The notes under the pieces are model-generated. The model was not told where the DNA came from and searched no databases. It worked only from the letters and a program-made list of their open reading frames with translations. From Theodoxus fluviatilis (lineage: Eukaryota; Mollusca; Gastropoda; Cycloneritida; Neritidae): DNA of 10,000 bases. The translations under genes were made by a program, and so were the position numbers. Numbering within the stretch: the first letter of the stretch is position 1; the number at the start of each line of letters is the position of its first letter. The DNA is taken from positions 1 to 10,000 of the forward strand of contig JAWQFJ010025542.1 in the NCBI GenBank assembly GCA_034096865.1, written 5' to 3'. Shown one piece after another: positions 1 through 6,659 of this stretch.

Positions 1-375
1 GTTTGAGGTTATTGTGTAAATTGAACATTTTCATTACCACTATACCTATGCCCTGATAAGTGACTCCTGAGCCTACTGCAGTCAAAGACCCTATATACAC
101 TAAGACGGCGCACTCGAGCGATTTTCCTTTACGCAAAGGGAGGTCAGAATGTAGAGTTACGTCCCTTTGCGAGAGAATTGTCAATTCGAACTTAATGCAG
201 GATTTCTCACCGTCAACCACACATCGTGCACACAATAAAGAAAAAAATCGTAATCTACTTCAATTGTCCAGCGGAGATTGCAGCGAGGTGACAAATTAAG
301 GCACACATGAGTCAGCGGAGAACGAATTATAGAATATTTTCAGTGTCGAAGCGTCACAAAACATAAACCCTAGTC
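1..375. other. No gene recognised
   Basis: Short open frames (for example 60-299) show no conserved composition. The only clear structure is the inverted repeat at 132-171. The nature of this stretch is unknown. Confidence 0.5.
132..171. repeat. Perfect 10-bp inverted repeat (possible hairpin)
   Basis: CGCAAAGGGA at 132-141 is the exact reverse complement of TCCCTTTGCG at 162-171, with a 20-nt spacer. As DNA or RNA it could form a 10-bp stem. No flanking gene gives it a role. Confidence 0.75.
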
Positions 376-560
376 TGGTCGTCGCCATCTTGGATCTTCG
401 TTCGCCTTAGAAAACCTGAGGGCGGACCCGGCGGTTCGCCGGGTGATCCGCTGGTCATGTGACCTGAAGAAATCGAGCGCAACAAAAAAACCGCCGGTGC
501 CCCGTCTCGCCCGCCGGCGGATTCAGGCGGACAAATCGAGCGCAGCCACTGCCGAATTTC
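376..560. promoter_or_regulatory. CpG-rich patch with YY1-like site and GC hairpins
   Basis: This short GC- and CpG-rich island sits in AT-rich surroundings. It contains CGCCATCTTGG (about 384-394; its reverse complement resembles the YY1 core AAGATGGCG), the hairpin at 422-451, and a second GC inverted repeat (CCGCCGG 491-497 with CCGGCGG 514-520). AAATCGAGCGCA occurs twice (470-481 and 533-544), 63 bp apart. It could be a promoter or first-exon region of an unseen gene, or part of a repeat. No start codon with a convincing protein follows it. Confidence 0.3.
422..451. repeat. Strong GC hairpin
   Basis: The outer stem GCGGA/TCCGC (422-426 with 447-451) and inner stem CCCGGCG/CGCCGGG (427-433 with 437-443) enclose a GTT loop, with a 3-nt TGA bulge on the right side. 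In total 12 base pairs are visible. No known RNA family was recognised. Confidence 0.7.
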
Positions 561-575
561 TTTTTCTCGCTTGCA

Positions 576-632
576 GTATACATAAGCTGTATAAATTATG
601 TCCCTTCACCGTATACATGAATTATGTCCCTT
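576..632. repeat. Short imperfect direct repeat, two copies
   Basis: GTATACAT occurs at 576-583 and 611-618. AATTATGTCCCTT occurs at 594-606 and 620-632. The spacing between the two motifs differs (10 nt versus 1 nt), so this is a duplicated, partly deleted unit. No function can be assigned. Confidence 0.65.
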
Positions 633-1192
633 GAATTGATCGAAATGAATCGAGGCCTCACATTTTCGACAAAATTGTCTACAGTTGAACACGGCTGCTT
701 TTTGTCATTGAAAGAGTTCCCGTGCCATTCGATATGACACCCTGGTGTGTTCTATCAAGTGAAAAACTGATATGAGATCTGAATCATCATTTATTTCGTC
801 TATCGGCAACTTCTTCACCGACTCAGGTGCCAGGACGCAGCCATGTTGTTCCGCCTTGCGAGTTGATGATTGGCCGTTTTTCTAGCTGTAGGAGCGTCTC
901 ACTCGTCCTCGACTAGCCATTCAGGGAGAATCGCGATATTTTAGGCCACACAAACGCGCTCTTGGACTACCCAACCAGAACAGTTCAAGTTAATAGAAAG
1001 GTGGCACAGGAAACATTATTATCCTTTACAGTAAATCATACTTCTCAAGACAACCGTTGAGCGTTTTTTAAAGCAAAAGCACAACACGGTGTCTTTGTTC
1101 GAAGCGTCATAGTGAAAGAGGCGATATGCTTCATGCGAAACATACAAACTACAAGCTAGCGTGTAACACATTGTGAAAATGAATGACAAGAA
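633..1192. other. No gene recognised
   Basis: This is unique-looking AT-moderate sequence. The minus-strand frame 1019-1414 has no recognisable domain and passes through the 27-bp repeat below, so it is treated as chance. Confidence 0.5.
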
Positions 1193-1220
1193 GGGCAGAG
1201 GGAGAGAGGGGAATGGAGGG
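1193..1220 (+). other. Potential G-quadruplex in a purine-rich stretch
   Basis: Four G runs (GGG 1193-1195, GGG 1200-1202, GGGG 1208-1211, GGG 1218-1220) have loops of 4, 5 and 6 nt, which fits the usual G-quadruplex pattern. They sit in a G/A-rich stretch of about 95 bp (1186-1280). Confidence 0.5.
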
Positions 1221-1365
1221 AAAGAGTTGTGGGTGCGGTGGTAGTGGAGTGGGATTTGAGGAGAGGATTGTGAAGAACGAAGCCTTTCATAAATCCTGTA
1301 AATAAGCCCATCATTTAACTCTACATTCGTTCCTAAAATAATGTATTGTGATAAGTTTATCTGAG

Positions 1366-1446
1366 CATAAACTCCGTAACGTTTGTTTGTCGCATATACT
1401 CCGTAATGTTTCATGGTCGCATATATTCCGTAATGTTTGTACGTTT
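1366..1446. repeat. 27-bp tandem repeat, three copies
   Basis: Units begin at 1366, 1393 and 1420 with CATA(A/T)A(C/T)TCCGTAA(C/T)GTTT, exactly 27 bp apart. The second halves of the units diverge. Because 27 is a multiple of three, the minus frame shows a repeated YGVYA peptide, which by itself is not evidence of coding. Confidence 0.8.
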
Positions 1447-1564
1447 GTCTTACGAGTATATGCGCTGGATGAGAAAAAGTTATTGTGAAGGCAACACAGT
1501 ATCTGTGTTAGGATCTGTAAATGTACACAACATTAATTTTTAGCACAGCAGGCGTTCAAAATCG

Positions 1565-1611
1565 GTACGCGCGTGCGCGGGCACGCGCACGCATGCATAC
1601 ACACGTGTATA
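1565..1611. repeat. Alternating purine-pyrimidine tract (Z-DNA type) with hairpin
   Basis: The tract alternates purine and pyrimidine over 1565-1579 and 1581-1611, broken only by GGG at 1579-1581, and is rich in CG and CA steps. GCGCGTGC (1569-1576) pairs with GCACGCGC (1581-1588) around a GCGG loop, so it can also form a cruciform. Confidence 0.75.
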
Positions 1612-1768
1612 ATTTACACTCACAAACTCTTTGGAAATATATTTTTCTACTCTCTGGGCATCTGAGACAAGGAAGGATACTTCTCAGTTTATCTTTCTCA
1701 CTAGAATGGCTCTTAGACCTTATAGTCAAAGACGAAACATATGCCTAGCAAATTAACCAGCAATTTCC

Positions 1769-1771
<3 letters not shown>

Positions 1772-1816
<45 letters not shown>
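1772..1816. repeat. (CA)n microsatellite
   Basis: This is a perfect CA tract of 45 nt running directly into a C-rich tract. Confidence 0.97.
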
Positions 1817-1818
<2 letters not shown>

Positions 1819-1846
1819 CACCCCACCCACACCACACCCCACCCCC
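1816..1846 (-). other. C-rich tract, minus-strand G-quadruplex candidate
   Basis: C runs at 1816-1819, 1821-1824, 1826-1828, 1837-1840 and 1842-1846 are split by single A residues and one 8-nt loop. The minus strand has five G runs of 3-5, which could form a G-quadruplex, with an i-motif on the plus strand. Confidence 0.6.
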
Positions 1847-1967
1847 AAAGATACGAAAAGCGATTCATAAGCAGATATCTCACCTGATCCACTTCAAATG
1901 GATTCTTGGATGTTGACGAAGAGTTCTCAACTGTCAGCTTTCCACACTGAGGCTGTCAGATGGTTGC

Positions 1968-1975
1968 TGACGTCA
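1968..1975. promoter_or_regulatory. Perfect CRE palindrome, copy 1
   Basis: TGACGTCA is the full consensus cAMP-response element bound by CREB/ATF proteins. It is seen here as a sequence match only; occupancy is unknown. Confidence 0.4.
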
Positions 1976-2006
1976 GAGCTCCAAACCGAGGCTGTCAGAT
2001 GGTTGC

Positions 2007-2014
2007 TGACGTCA
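2007..2014. promoter_or_regulatory. Perfect CRE palindrome, copy 2
   Basis: Same TGACGTCA, 39 bp after copy 1 in the same minisatellite. Confidence 0.4.
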
Positions 2015-2044
2015 GAGCTCCAAACCGAGGTGGCGGATGGTTGC

Positions 2045-2052
2045 TGACGTCA
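2045..2052. promoter_or_regulatory. Perfect CRE palindrome, copy 3
   Basis: Same TGACGTCA, 38 bp after copy 2. It is kept intact although the unit lost a base and changed elsewhere. Confidence 0.4.
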
Positions 2053-2121
2053 GAGCTCCAAACCCAGGCTGTCAGATGGTTGCTGATGCACGCACGAACG
2101 GGCGACCGGAACGACACCCAG

Positions 2122-2175
2122 GCAACTACAGACAGCCACGCAGCTACAGACAGACACGCAGCTACAGACAGACAT
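2122..2175. repeat. 18-bp tandem repeat, three copies
   Basis: Units GCA(A/G)CTACAGACAG(C/A)CA(C/T) start at 2122, 2140 and 2158. They grade into the CA repeat that follows, suggesting growth of the simple repeat from this side. Confidence 0.8.
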
Positions 2176-2216
2176 GCACGCACACACACACACACACACT
2201 CGCGCACACACACAAT

Positions 2217-2285
<69 letters not shown>

Positions 2286-2286
2286 A
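2176..2286. repeat. (CA)n microsatellite, two blocks
   Basis: CA blocks (about 2181-2198 and 2225-2278) are separated by CGCGCA-interrupted sequence. This is a Z-DNA-type tract. His-Thr or Cys-Val peptides across it are artefacts. Confidence 0.97.
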
Positions 2287-2310
2287 GGACAGGCACAAAT
2301 ACAAAACAAC

Positions 2311-2372
<62 letters not shown>

Positions 2373-2438
2373 TTCTCTCTCACTCTTGCAAACTCTCTAA
2401 ATTTCTCTCGCACTCTCTCAATATCTCTCGCACTCTCA

Positions 2439-2519
<81 letters not shown>
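2311..2519. repeat. (CT)n microsatellite, two long blocks with a degenerate middle
   Basis: Nearly pure CT runs at 2311-2369 and 2442-2519 flank a middle part (2370-2441) of worn units such as TTTCTCTCGCACTCTC. The tract is polypurine-polypyrimidine and mirror-symmetric, so H-DNA is possible. Leu-Ser and Arg-Glu frames across it are artefacts. Confidence 0.97.
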
Positions 2520-2522
<3 letters not shown>

Positions 2523-3209
2523 TACACTTTTTCAAAGACGGGTGAACGGACAGACTGACAATCGACAAGAGAGACAAGCAAGCATGCAGTTTAGCAGGCA
2601 GACACACGTACAGACACACAGGCAGCCAAGCACAGATACAAACAGGCATGCAGACGCACACAACGCAGAACTGACAAACACGCACAGATGTACAGGCACG
2701 CACACACGCACATTCACACACGCTTGTGGCGTAATTATACCCTAATGGCAATGCGTAATACAGCGCCACGCTAGCTTCGTTTCAATCCGACTCAATTAAT
2801 GGAACCGTACGTACTTGCTCTCAGATGACGACCTGTAGTGCACATTGCCACTAATATCACGTGGTCATGACGCCGAAATGAATGCAATCCCAGACGTTCC
2901 AGAAGCGGCAACCCCATTAGATCAATTAAGCCTATGATTACGTTAAAAAAAAGAGAAAAAAAAGGTAAACGTGTTGTTTTAAATAGTGACTTATCACCCA
3001 TGCCTAGGTCGCAAACCGCTTTACACTTTTTCCCCTGATCACCGGGCCTCTTGATCGATCCTTCACTGACACCTGATGACAAATACAGCGACAGATAAGA
3101 CGCACACAGTCGGGTACCAGCACCAACTCCACTCCCTGGGGAGTACTCCTATCCGATGCTGGCTCACGGCCGCACACAGTGTTAATCCTACCATAGGATA
3201 CCATCACTG
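2520..3209. other. No gene recognised; CA/CAGACA-rich then unique sequence
   Basis: 2540-2725 is rich in CAGACA, CAGGCA and CACACA words, a decayed simple repeat. 2726-3209 is unique-looking, with an A-rich run at 2945-2963. Short frames on both strands have no recognisable domains. Confidence 0.5.
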
Positions 3210-3300
3210 CCCTCACACAGGTAGGCCTACCCTGGTTTACTCCTGGGTGGGGAGAGGCAAGTCAGTTAAAGCACCTTACGCAAAGATTTGCAACTCAGTG
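3210..3300 (+). mobile_element. Possible SINE-like fragment
   Basis: GTAGGCCTAC (3221-3230), a TGGTTTACTCCTGGGTGGGG block, and AGTTAAAGCACCTTACGCAAAG resemble the AAGTGCCTTGCCCAAGGA word found in marine invertebrate SINEs. The match is from memory and imperfect. No tRNA-like A/B boxes or tail were seen, and the 38-bp array begins just downstream. Confidence 0.25.
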
Positions 3301-3329
3301 AAGTAGCCGCAGGCAACAGCAGGTCAGGC

Positions 3330-3975
3330 GGGCTTCCTACTTGGCAGTGATGCCCCACACGTTCTCTGGGCTTCCTACGTGGCAGTGATGCCCCACACGT
3401 TCTCTGGGCTTCCTACGTGGCAGTGATGCCCCACAAGTTCTCTGGGCTTCCTACTTGGCAGTGATGCTCCACAAGTTCTCTGGGCTTCCTACGTGGCAGT
3501 GACGCCCCACAAGTTCTCTGGGCTTCCTACGTGGCAGTGATGCCCCACAAGTTCTCTGGGCTTCCTACGTGGCAGTGATGCCCCACAAGTTCTCTGGGCT
3601 TTCTACTTGGCAGTGACGCCCCACAAGTTCTCTGGGCTTCCTACTTGGCAGTGATGCCCCACAAGTTCTCTGGGCTTCCTACGTGGCAGTGACGCCCCAC
3701 AAGTTCTCTGGGCTTCCTACGTGGCAGTGATGCCCCACAAGTTCTCTGGGCTTTCTACTTGGCAGTGACGCCCCACACGTTCTCTGGGCTTCCTACGTGG
3801 CAGTGATGCCCCACAAGTTCTCTGGGCTTCCTACTTGGCAGTGACGCCCCACAAGTTCTCTGGGCTTCCTACGTGGCAGTGATGCCCCACAAGTTCTCTG
3901 GGCTTCCTACTTGGCAGTGATGCCCCACAAGTTCTCTGGGCTTCCTACTTGGCAGTGACGCCCCACAAGTTCTCT
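3330..3975. repeat. 38-bp minisatellite, exactly 17 copies
   Basis: Units start at 3330 and every 38 bp to 3938, with no insertion or deletion: 646 bp = 17 x 38. The unit reads GGGCTTCCTAC(G/T)TGGCAGTGA, then (T/C)GCCCCACA(A/C)GTTCTCT. The main variable sites are position 12 (G or T), 21 (T or C) and 31 (A or C). Units 8 and 12 also share GGGCTTT, and unit 4 has CTCC. The array is flanked sharply by GGTCAGGC and CGACCC. Stops occur in the frames and 38 is not a multiple of three, so it is not coding. Confidence 0.97.
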
Positions 3976-4610
3976 CGACCCAATATTTTTACCCCAGCAT
4001 AAGTTTTTGTCCAGCTTCCTCCGCTTTTTAAATTCAACGCAATGTGAATACTGTCTGTCGCGTGATCAAGCTCGCTGAAACCTGTTTCCATGTTTACAGG
4101 CCATCAATGCAATGGTCCCATAAAGTTTGAAACTAGTGGAGCAATTTCAAGTCAAATAGTCACTTGGAAATTCTCGTTTCTATTTGTCCAGCATTGTGGT
4201 CAAAGTGACGCAAAATGATCATTAATCATGTGGTCAGATCAGGGTGGAAAGTTTCAGGTGCCTAGCCCAGTGGTGTCTGAGGAAATCAACAGGGCAGATA
4301 TGCCTTTTGACCTATATCTGACCACTGCGCGATCAGTCGGGTGGCCAAGAAGACCACATTAGACATCGAGGCATACGGGTCACCACATATAATTAAAGGC
4401 CTCCTCATATGACGACACTTTTCTGGCAACTGTGTTGTTTCCATGGAAATTTCGCGCTTGCAAGTGGCAAAAAATGCTTTGGGTGTGCTCAAATATTCAA
4501 CAGGAGAGTTAGCGTCCGGTCCTGGTGTGAGGTCCTCCGGAGGTAGACCCCAGTTTCGGCTGCCTCCTGAATCTGTCTACGCCTGTTCATCCCTATAACA
4601 AGAAGGGCAA
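3976..4610. other. No gene recognised
   Basis: Unique-looking sequence. The part 4490-4610 (CAGGAGAGTTAGCGTCCGGT, then a TCCTCCGGAGG palindrome) may belong to the repeat element that follows, but no border can be seen. The minus-strand frames here lack conserved character. Confidence 0.5.
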
Positions 4611-4630
4611 AGCCCATACGACTCACATGC

Positions 4631-4670
4631 TTGACCTTGACCTTTATATGACCTTCAAGGTCAAGGTCAA
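4631..4670. repeat. Perfect 14-bp inverted repeat built from DR0 half-sites
   Basis: TTGACCTTGACCTT (4631-4644) is the exact reverse complement of AAGGTCAAGGTCAA (4657-4670) across a 12-nt loop. Each arm holds a perfect AGGTCA-AGGTCA direct repeat with zero spacing. Confidence 0.85.
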
Positions 4671-4896
4671 ACAACTAAACCTAGCAATGACATCATACAC
4701 TAAGAAATGATTTACACATTTTTTCCTACCAAAAATACACGTGGCCTTGACCTTGGCATCCAAGGTCATGCAACACAAAGCTCTTAATTCAAGACATAGG
4801 AAGCACAATGGTGCTTATTGGCACTTTCTACCATGAGACATGGTCAATTTTAGTGGTTCACTACCCCATTTTGGTCACATTTCATAAGGGTCAAAG

Positions 4897-4911
4897 TGAC
4901 CTTGACCTTGA
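4897..4911 (-). promoter_or_regulatory. TCAAGGTCAAGGTCA nuclear-receptor-type DR0 motif
   Basis: The minus strand reads TCAAGGTCAAGGTCA, the known DR0 consensus for GCNF (NR6A). Each half is also an extended half-site of ERR and SF-1/FTZ-F1 type. Sequence match only. Confidence 0.35.
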
Positions 4912-5045
4912 TGATATGTGACCAAATGTGTCTCATGATGAAAGTATAACATGTGCCCCACATAATTATTAAGTTTGAAACAGTTATCTTCCATAGTTCA
5001 GGGTCAAGGTCACATCAAAATATGTATACAATCCAACTTTGAAGA

Positions 5046-5078
5046 GCTCCTGTGACCTTGACCTTGAAGCAAGGTCAA
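5046..5078. repeat. 33-bp direct repeat copy 1 with DR0 motif
   Basis: The unit contains GCTCCTGTGACCTTGACCTT and then GAAGCAAGGTCAA. It is identical to 5209-5241, 163 bp away. It carries the 15-mer TGACCTTGACCTTGA (5053-5067) and an 8-bp hairpin TTGACCTT/AAGGTCAA (5058-5065 with 5071-5078). Confidence 0.9.
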
Positions 5079-5208
5079 CCAAACTGGTATCAATAGATAG
5101 GGCTTGCTTTGACCTATATACCACTTGTAGCTAAGGTCGCCATTCTCAATAACGTGGGAGAAAATTGGGAAAATGTGAAAAATGACTGTTTTTGAGACCA
5201 CATTTATG

Positions 5209-5241
5209 GCTCCTGTGACCTTGACCTTGAAGCAAGGTCAA
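5209..5241. repeat. 33-bp direct repeat copy 2 with DR0 motif
   Basis: Identical to 5046-5078. TGACCTTGACCTTGA lies at 5216-5230. Confidence 0.9.
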
Positions 5242-5350
5242 GTCACTATGTATGTTTTTTGAGGCCTTGTTATCATACACCATCACGCTACATTTGGTGT
5301 TGATAGACTTAATAGTCTCTGAGAAAAATCCAACGTTTAAGTTTTTTTAC

Positions 5351-5391
5351 GCCCGGACGGACGCCCGGACGGACGGACGGACGGACGGACG
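5351..5391. repeat. (ACGG)n microsatellite
   Basis: GCCCGGACGGAC occurs once and then again followed by five more GGAC/ACGG units. It is the internal tandem array near the right end of the 4611-5445 element. Confidence 0.9.
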
Positions 5392-5445
5392 ACACGGCTG
5401 AGTACATAGACTCACTTTTGCTTCGCATGTGAGTCAAAAAGGGCT

Positions 5446-6264
5446 TCCATGCATGTGATTAACACACCACGTCGTGAGACAGAGAGCGCCGAGAGAGTGC
5501 CATAAGAGTGCAGGGAAAATGCGCAGTGAGAGCGCAGAGCTGTTTGAAATAAAGAGCTAAACCACAGGAACTCGCTCCTAGATCCTCGTAATTCTTCTAG
5601 CCCACCCCATCACAATTGGTTACCTAGGATCCACTGTATCCTTGTGCGTTGCATTCAGATATACTGACCTATTTATCTATCAGGAGAACTGATTCTCTTG
5701 CAAACTGTGAGCGTTAAGAGCTGTTGAGTCCAAAATTTCAGCAACGCCGACTTTCTCAATAGAAAATCAGCACAATCAACGTGTTAAAAGAAAAAGAGCG
5801 TACAACTGAGATATATGATAGTATCAGCAAATACATTTTTGGTATCATAGAAATGAGTGGCGCACAGCCATTTTTGACAACCAATCAACGCCCAGCTTCA
5901 TACCGGATTTGGTCATCGCCCAATAACAGCCACCGGGCACTTAGTACAGACGGGCTCTTTTTTCCTTTTGTCACACAGCAGGTTACTTGCCTTGACAACC
6001 CATGATCCCACTCTTTCCCCCAACACCATTTATGCAATTTGAGAAGATTATTTCTAGGAAACATTATTAACAAACATCGACTATTTTCATTGTGTTTGTT
6101 GCCTCCGTTCTATAAGGGAATAAAATGACTTGCAATGTAGATAACAAAATGTGTAGAACTTTTGATTCATTGCCATGACATAGTCATGCATTTACTTTTA
6201 TATTCAATTCCTCCCCCAAGGCCCGAGACTCTGTATCCGGTTCTCTGTACGGTAAAGGAGATCT
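5446..6264. other. No gene recognised
   Basis: Unique-looking sequence. Short frames (5781-6005 plus, 5885-6073 minus) lack recognisable domains and conserved composition. No repeat was seen except scattered GAGAGCGC words near 5480-5540. Confidence 0.5.
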
Positions 6265-6659
6265 GGAAGCCCTTCCATTATTGGGCCACACTAGTGGACT
6301 CGTCCGAGCAAAGGGGTGTGGACCCCGCTCCGCTGGTGGGCCACGGCATCTAATTGGTTGCGTTTTAACGTAGAAGTTTATACTCGAAACAGTCAAATCG
6401 CCTTAACGGCTGCTGCAAACACTATTCATCGCAACCCAATTCAGCTGAAAGCACATTGTGTACACCAGTTTGTCAATTATTCATACTTTATTGTCATATC
6501 ATGGGCGGAATAACCGCTCAAGATTGCGTATGTGAGCTAGCGAGCACGTAATAATTTGGTTGTCATTCTGTGCGGGAGTCACTTAGAATTTAACGACCAA
6601 CATCGCACCCCTTTCCTCGGACGAGTCCGCTAGTGTGGCCCATTAGTGGTAGGGATTCC
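6265..6659. repeat. 57-bp inverted repeat with 281-bp spacer (foldback-like)
   Basis: Arm 6265-6321 matches the reverse complement of 6603-6659 at 49 of 57 positions with no gap. The core GGGCCACACTAG(T/C)GGACTCG is followed by TCCGAG(C/G)AAAGGGGTG. The 281-bp spacer shows no coding frame of note. It could be a foldback/MITE element, or two copies of one repeat in opposite orientation. No clear target-site duplication was found. Confidence 0.75.

Larger units (their letters stand above)
1936..2090. repeat. 39-bp minisatellite carrying CRE palindromes
   Basis: Units start at 1949, 1988, 2027 and 2065. The third has lost one base and has GGTGGCGG in place of GGCTGTCAG. The fourth is cut short near 2090, where the sequence changes to GCACGCACG. 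A worn partial unit precedes it (about 1936-1953, roughly 13 of 18 bases matching). Each of the first three full units holds a perfect TGACGTCA. The 39-bp length gives an in-frame 13-residue repeat ([13 protein letters not shown]), but the frame soon runs into CA and CT repeats, so coding is unlikely. Confidence 0.9.
4611..5445. mobile_element. Non-autonomous repeat element with terminal inverted repeats and TGACCTTGA motifs
   Basis: The left end AGCCCATACGACTCACATGC (4611-4630) mirrors the right end (5425-5445), whose reverse complement is AGCCC, TTTTT, GACTCACATGC. The inner 11 bp are identical. The interior has no coding capacity. It holds many TGACCTTGA/TCAAGGTCA motifs, a 33-bp direct repeat (5046-5078 and 5209-5241, identical), an ACGG array (5351-5391), and a right-end hairpin GACTCAC/GTGAGTC (5409-5415 with 5429-5435). 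It resembles a repeat I associate with mollusc genomes. A target-site duplication is not clear, so the class (MITE-like or other) is open. Confidence 0.6.

Noticed and set aside
1019..1414. 131-codon minus-strand frame
   Set aside because: No domain or signal recognised; its N-terminal repeated YGVYA comes from the 27-bp tandem repeat.
1960..2558. Long plus-strand frames with His-Thr and Leu-Ser repeats, and matching minus-strand Cys-Val and Arg-Glu frames
   Set aside because: They are direct translations of CA and CT microsatellites; length is due to lack of stops in simple repeats.
3073..3110. CTGATGA word as a hammerhead core
   Set aside because: No GAAA partner or closing stems at the required spacing.
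3330..3975. CRISPR array
   Set aside because: Units are contiguous with no variable spacers; it is a minisatellite in a eukaryotic setting.
3330..3975. HIF response elements (ACGTG) in G-type units
   Set aside because: ACGTG is a short core expected often, and about half of the units lack it; no support beyond the match.
5351..5391. Telomere-like repeat
   Set aside because: The unit is ACGG, not TTAGGG, and it sits inside a dispersed element.
6288..6321. Possible hammerhead ribozyme around GGACTCGTCC
   Set aside because: The hammerhead core CUGAUGA and GAAA are absent in both arms on both strands.
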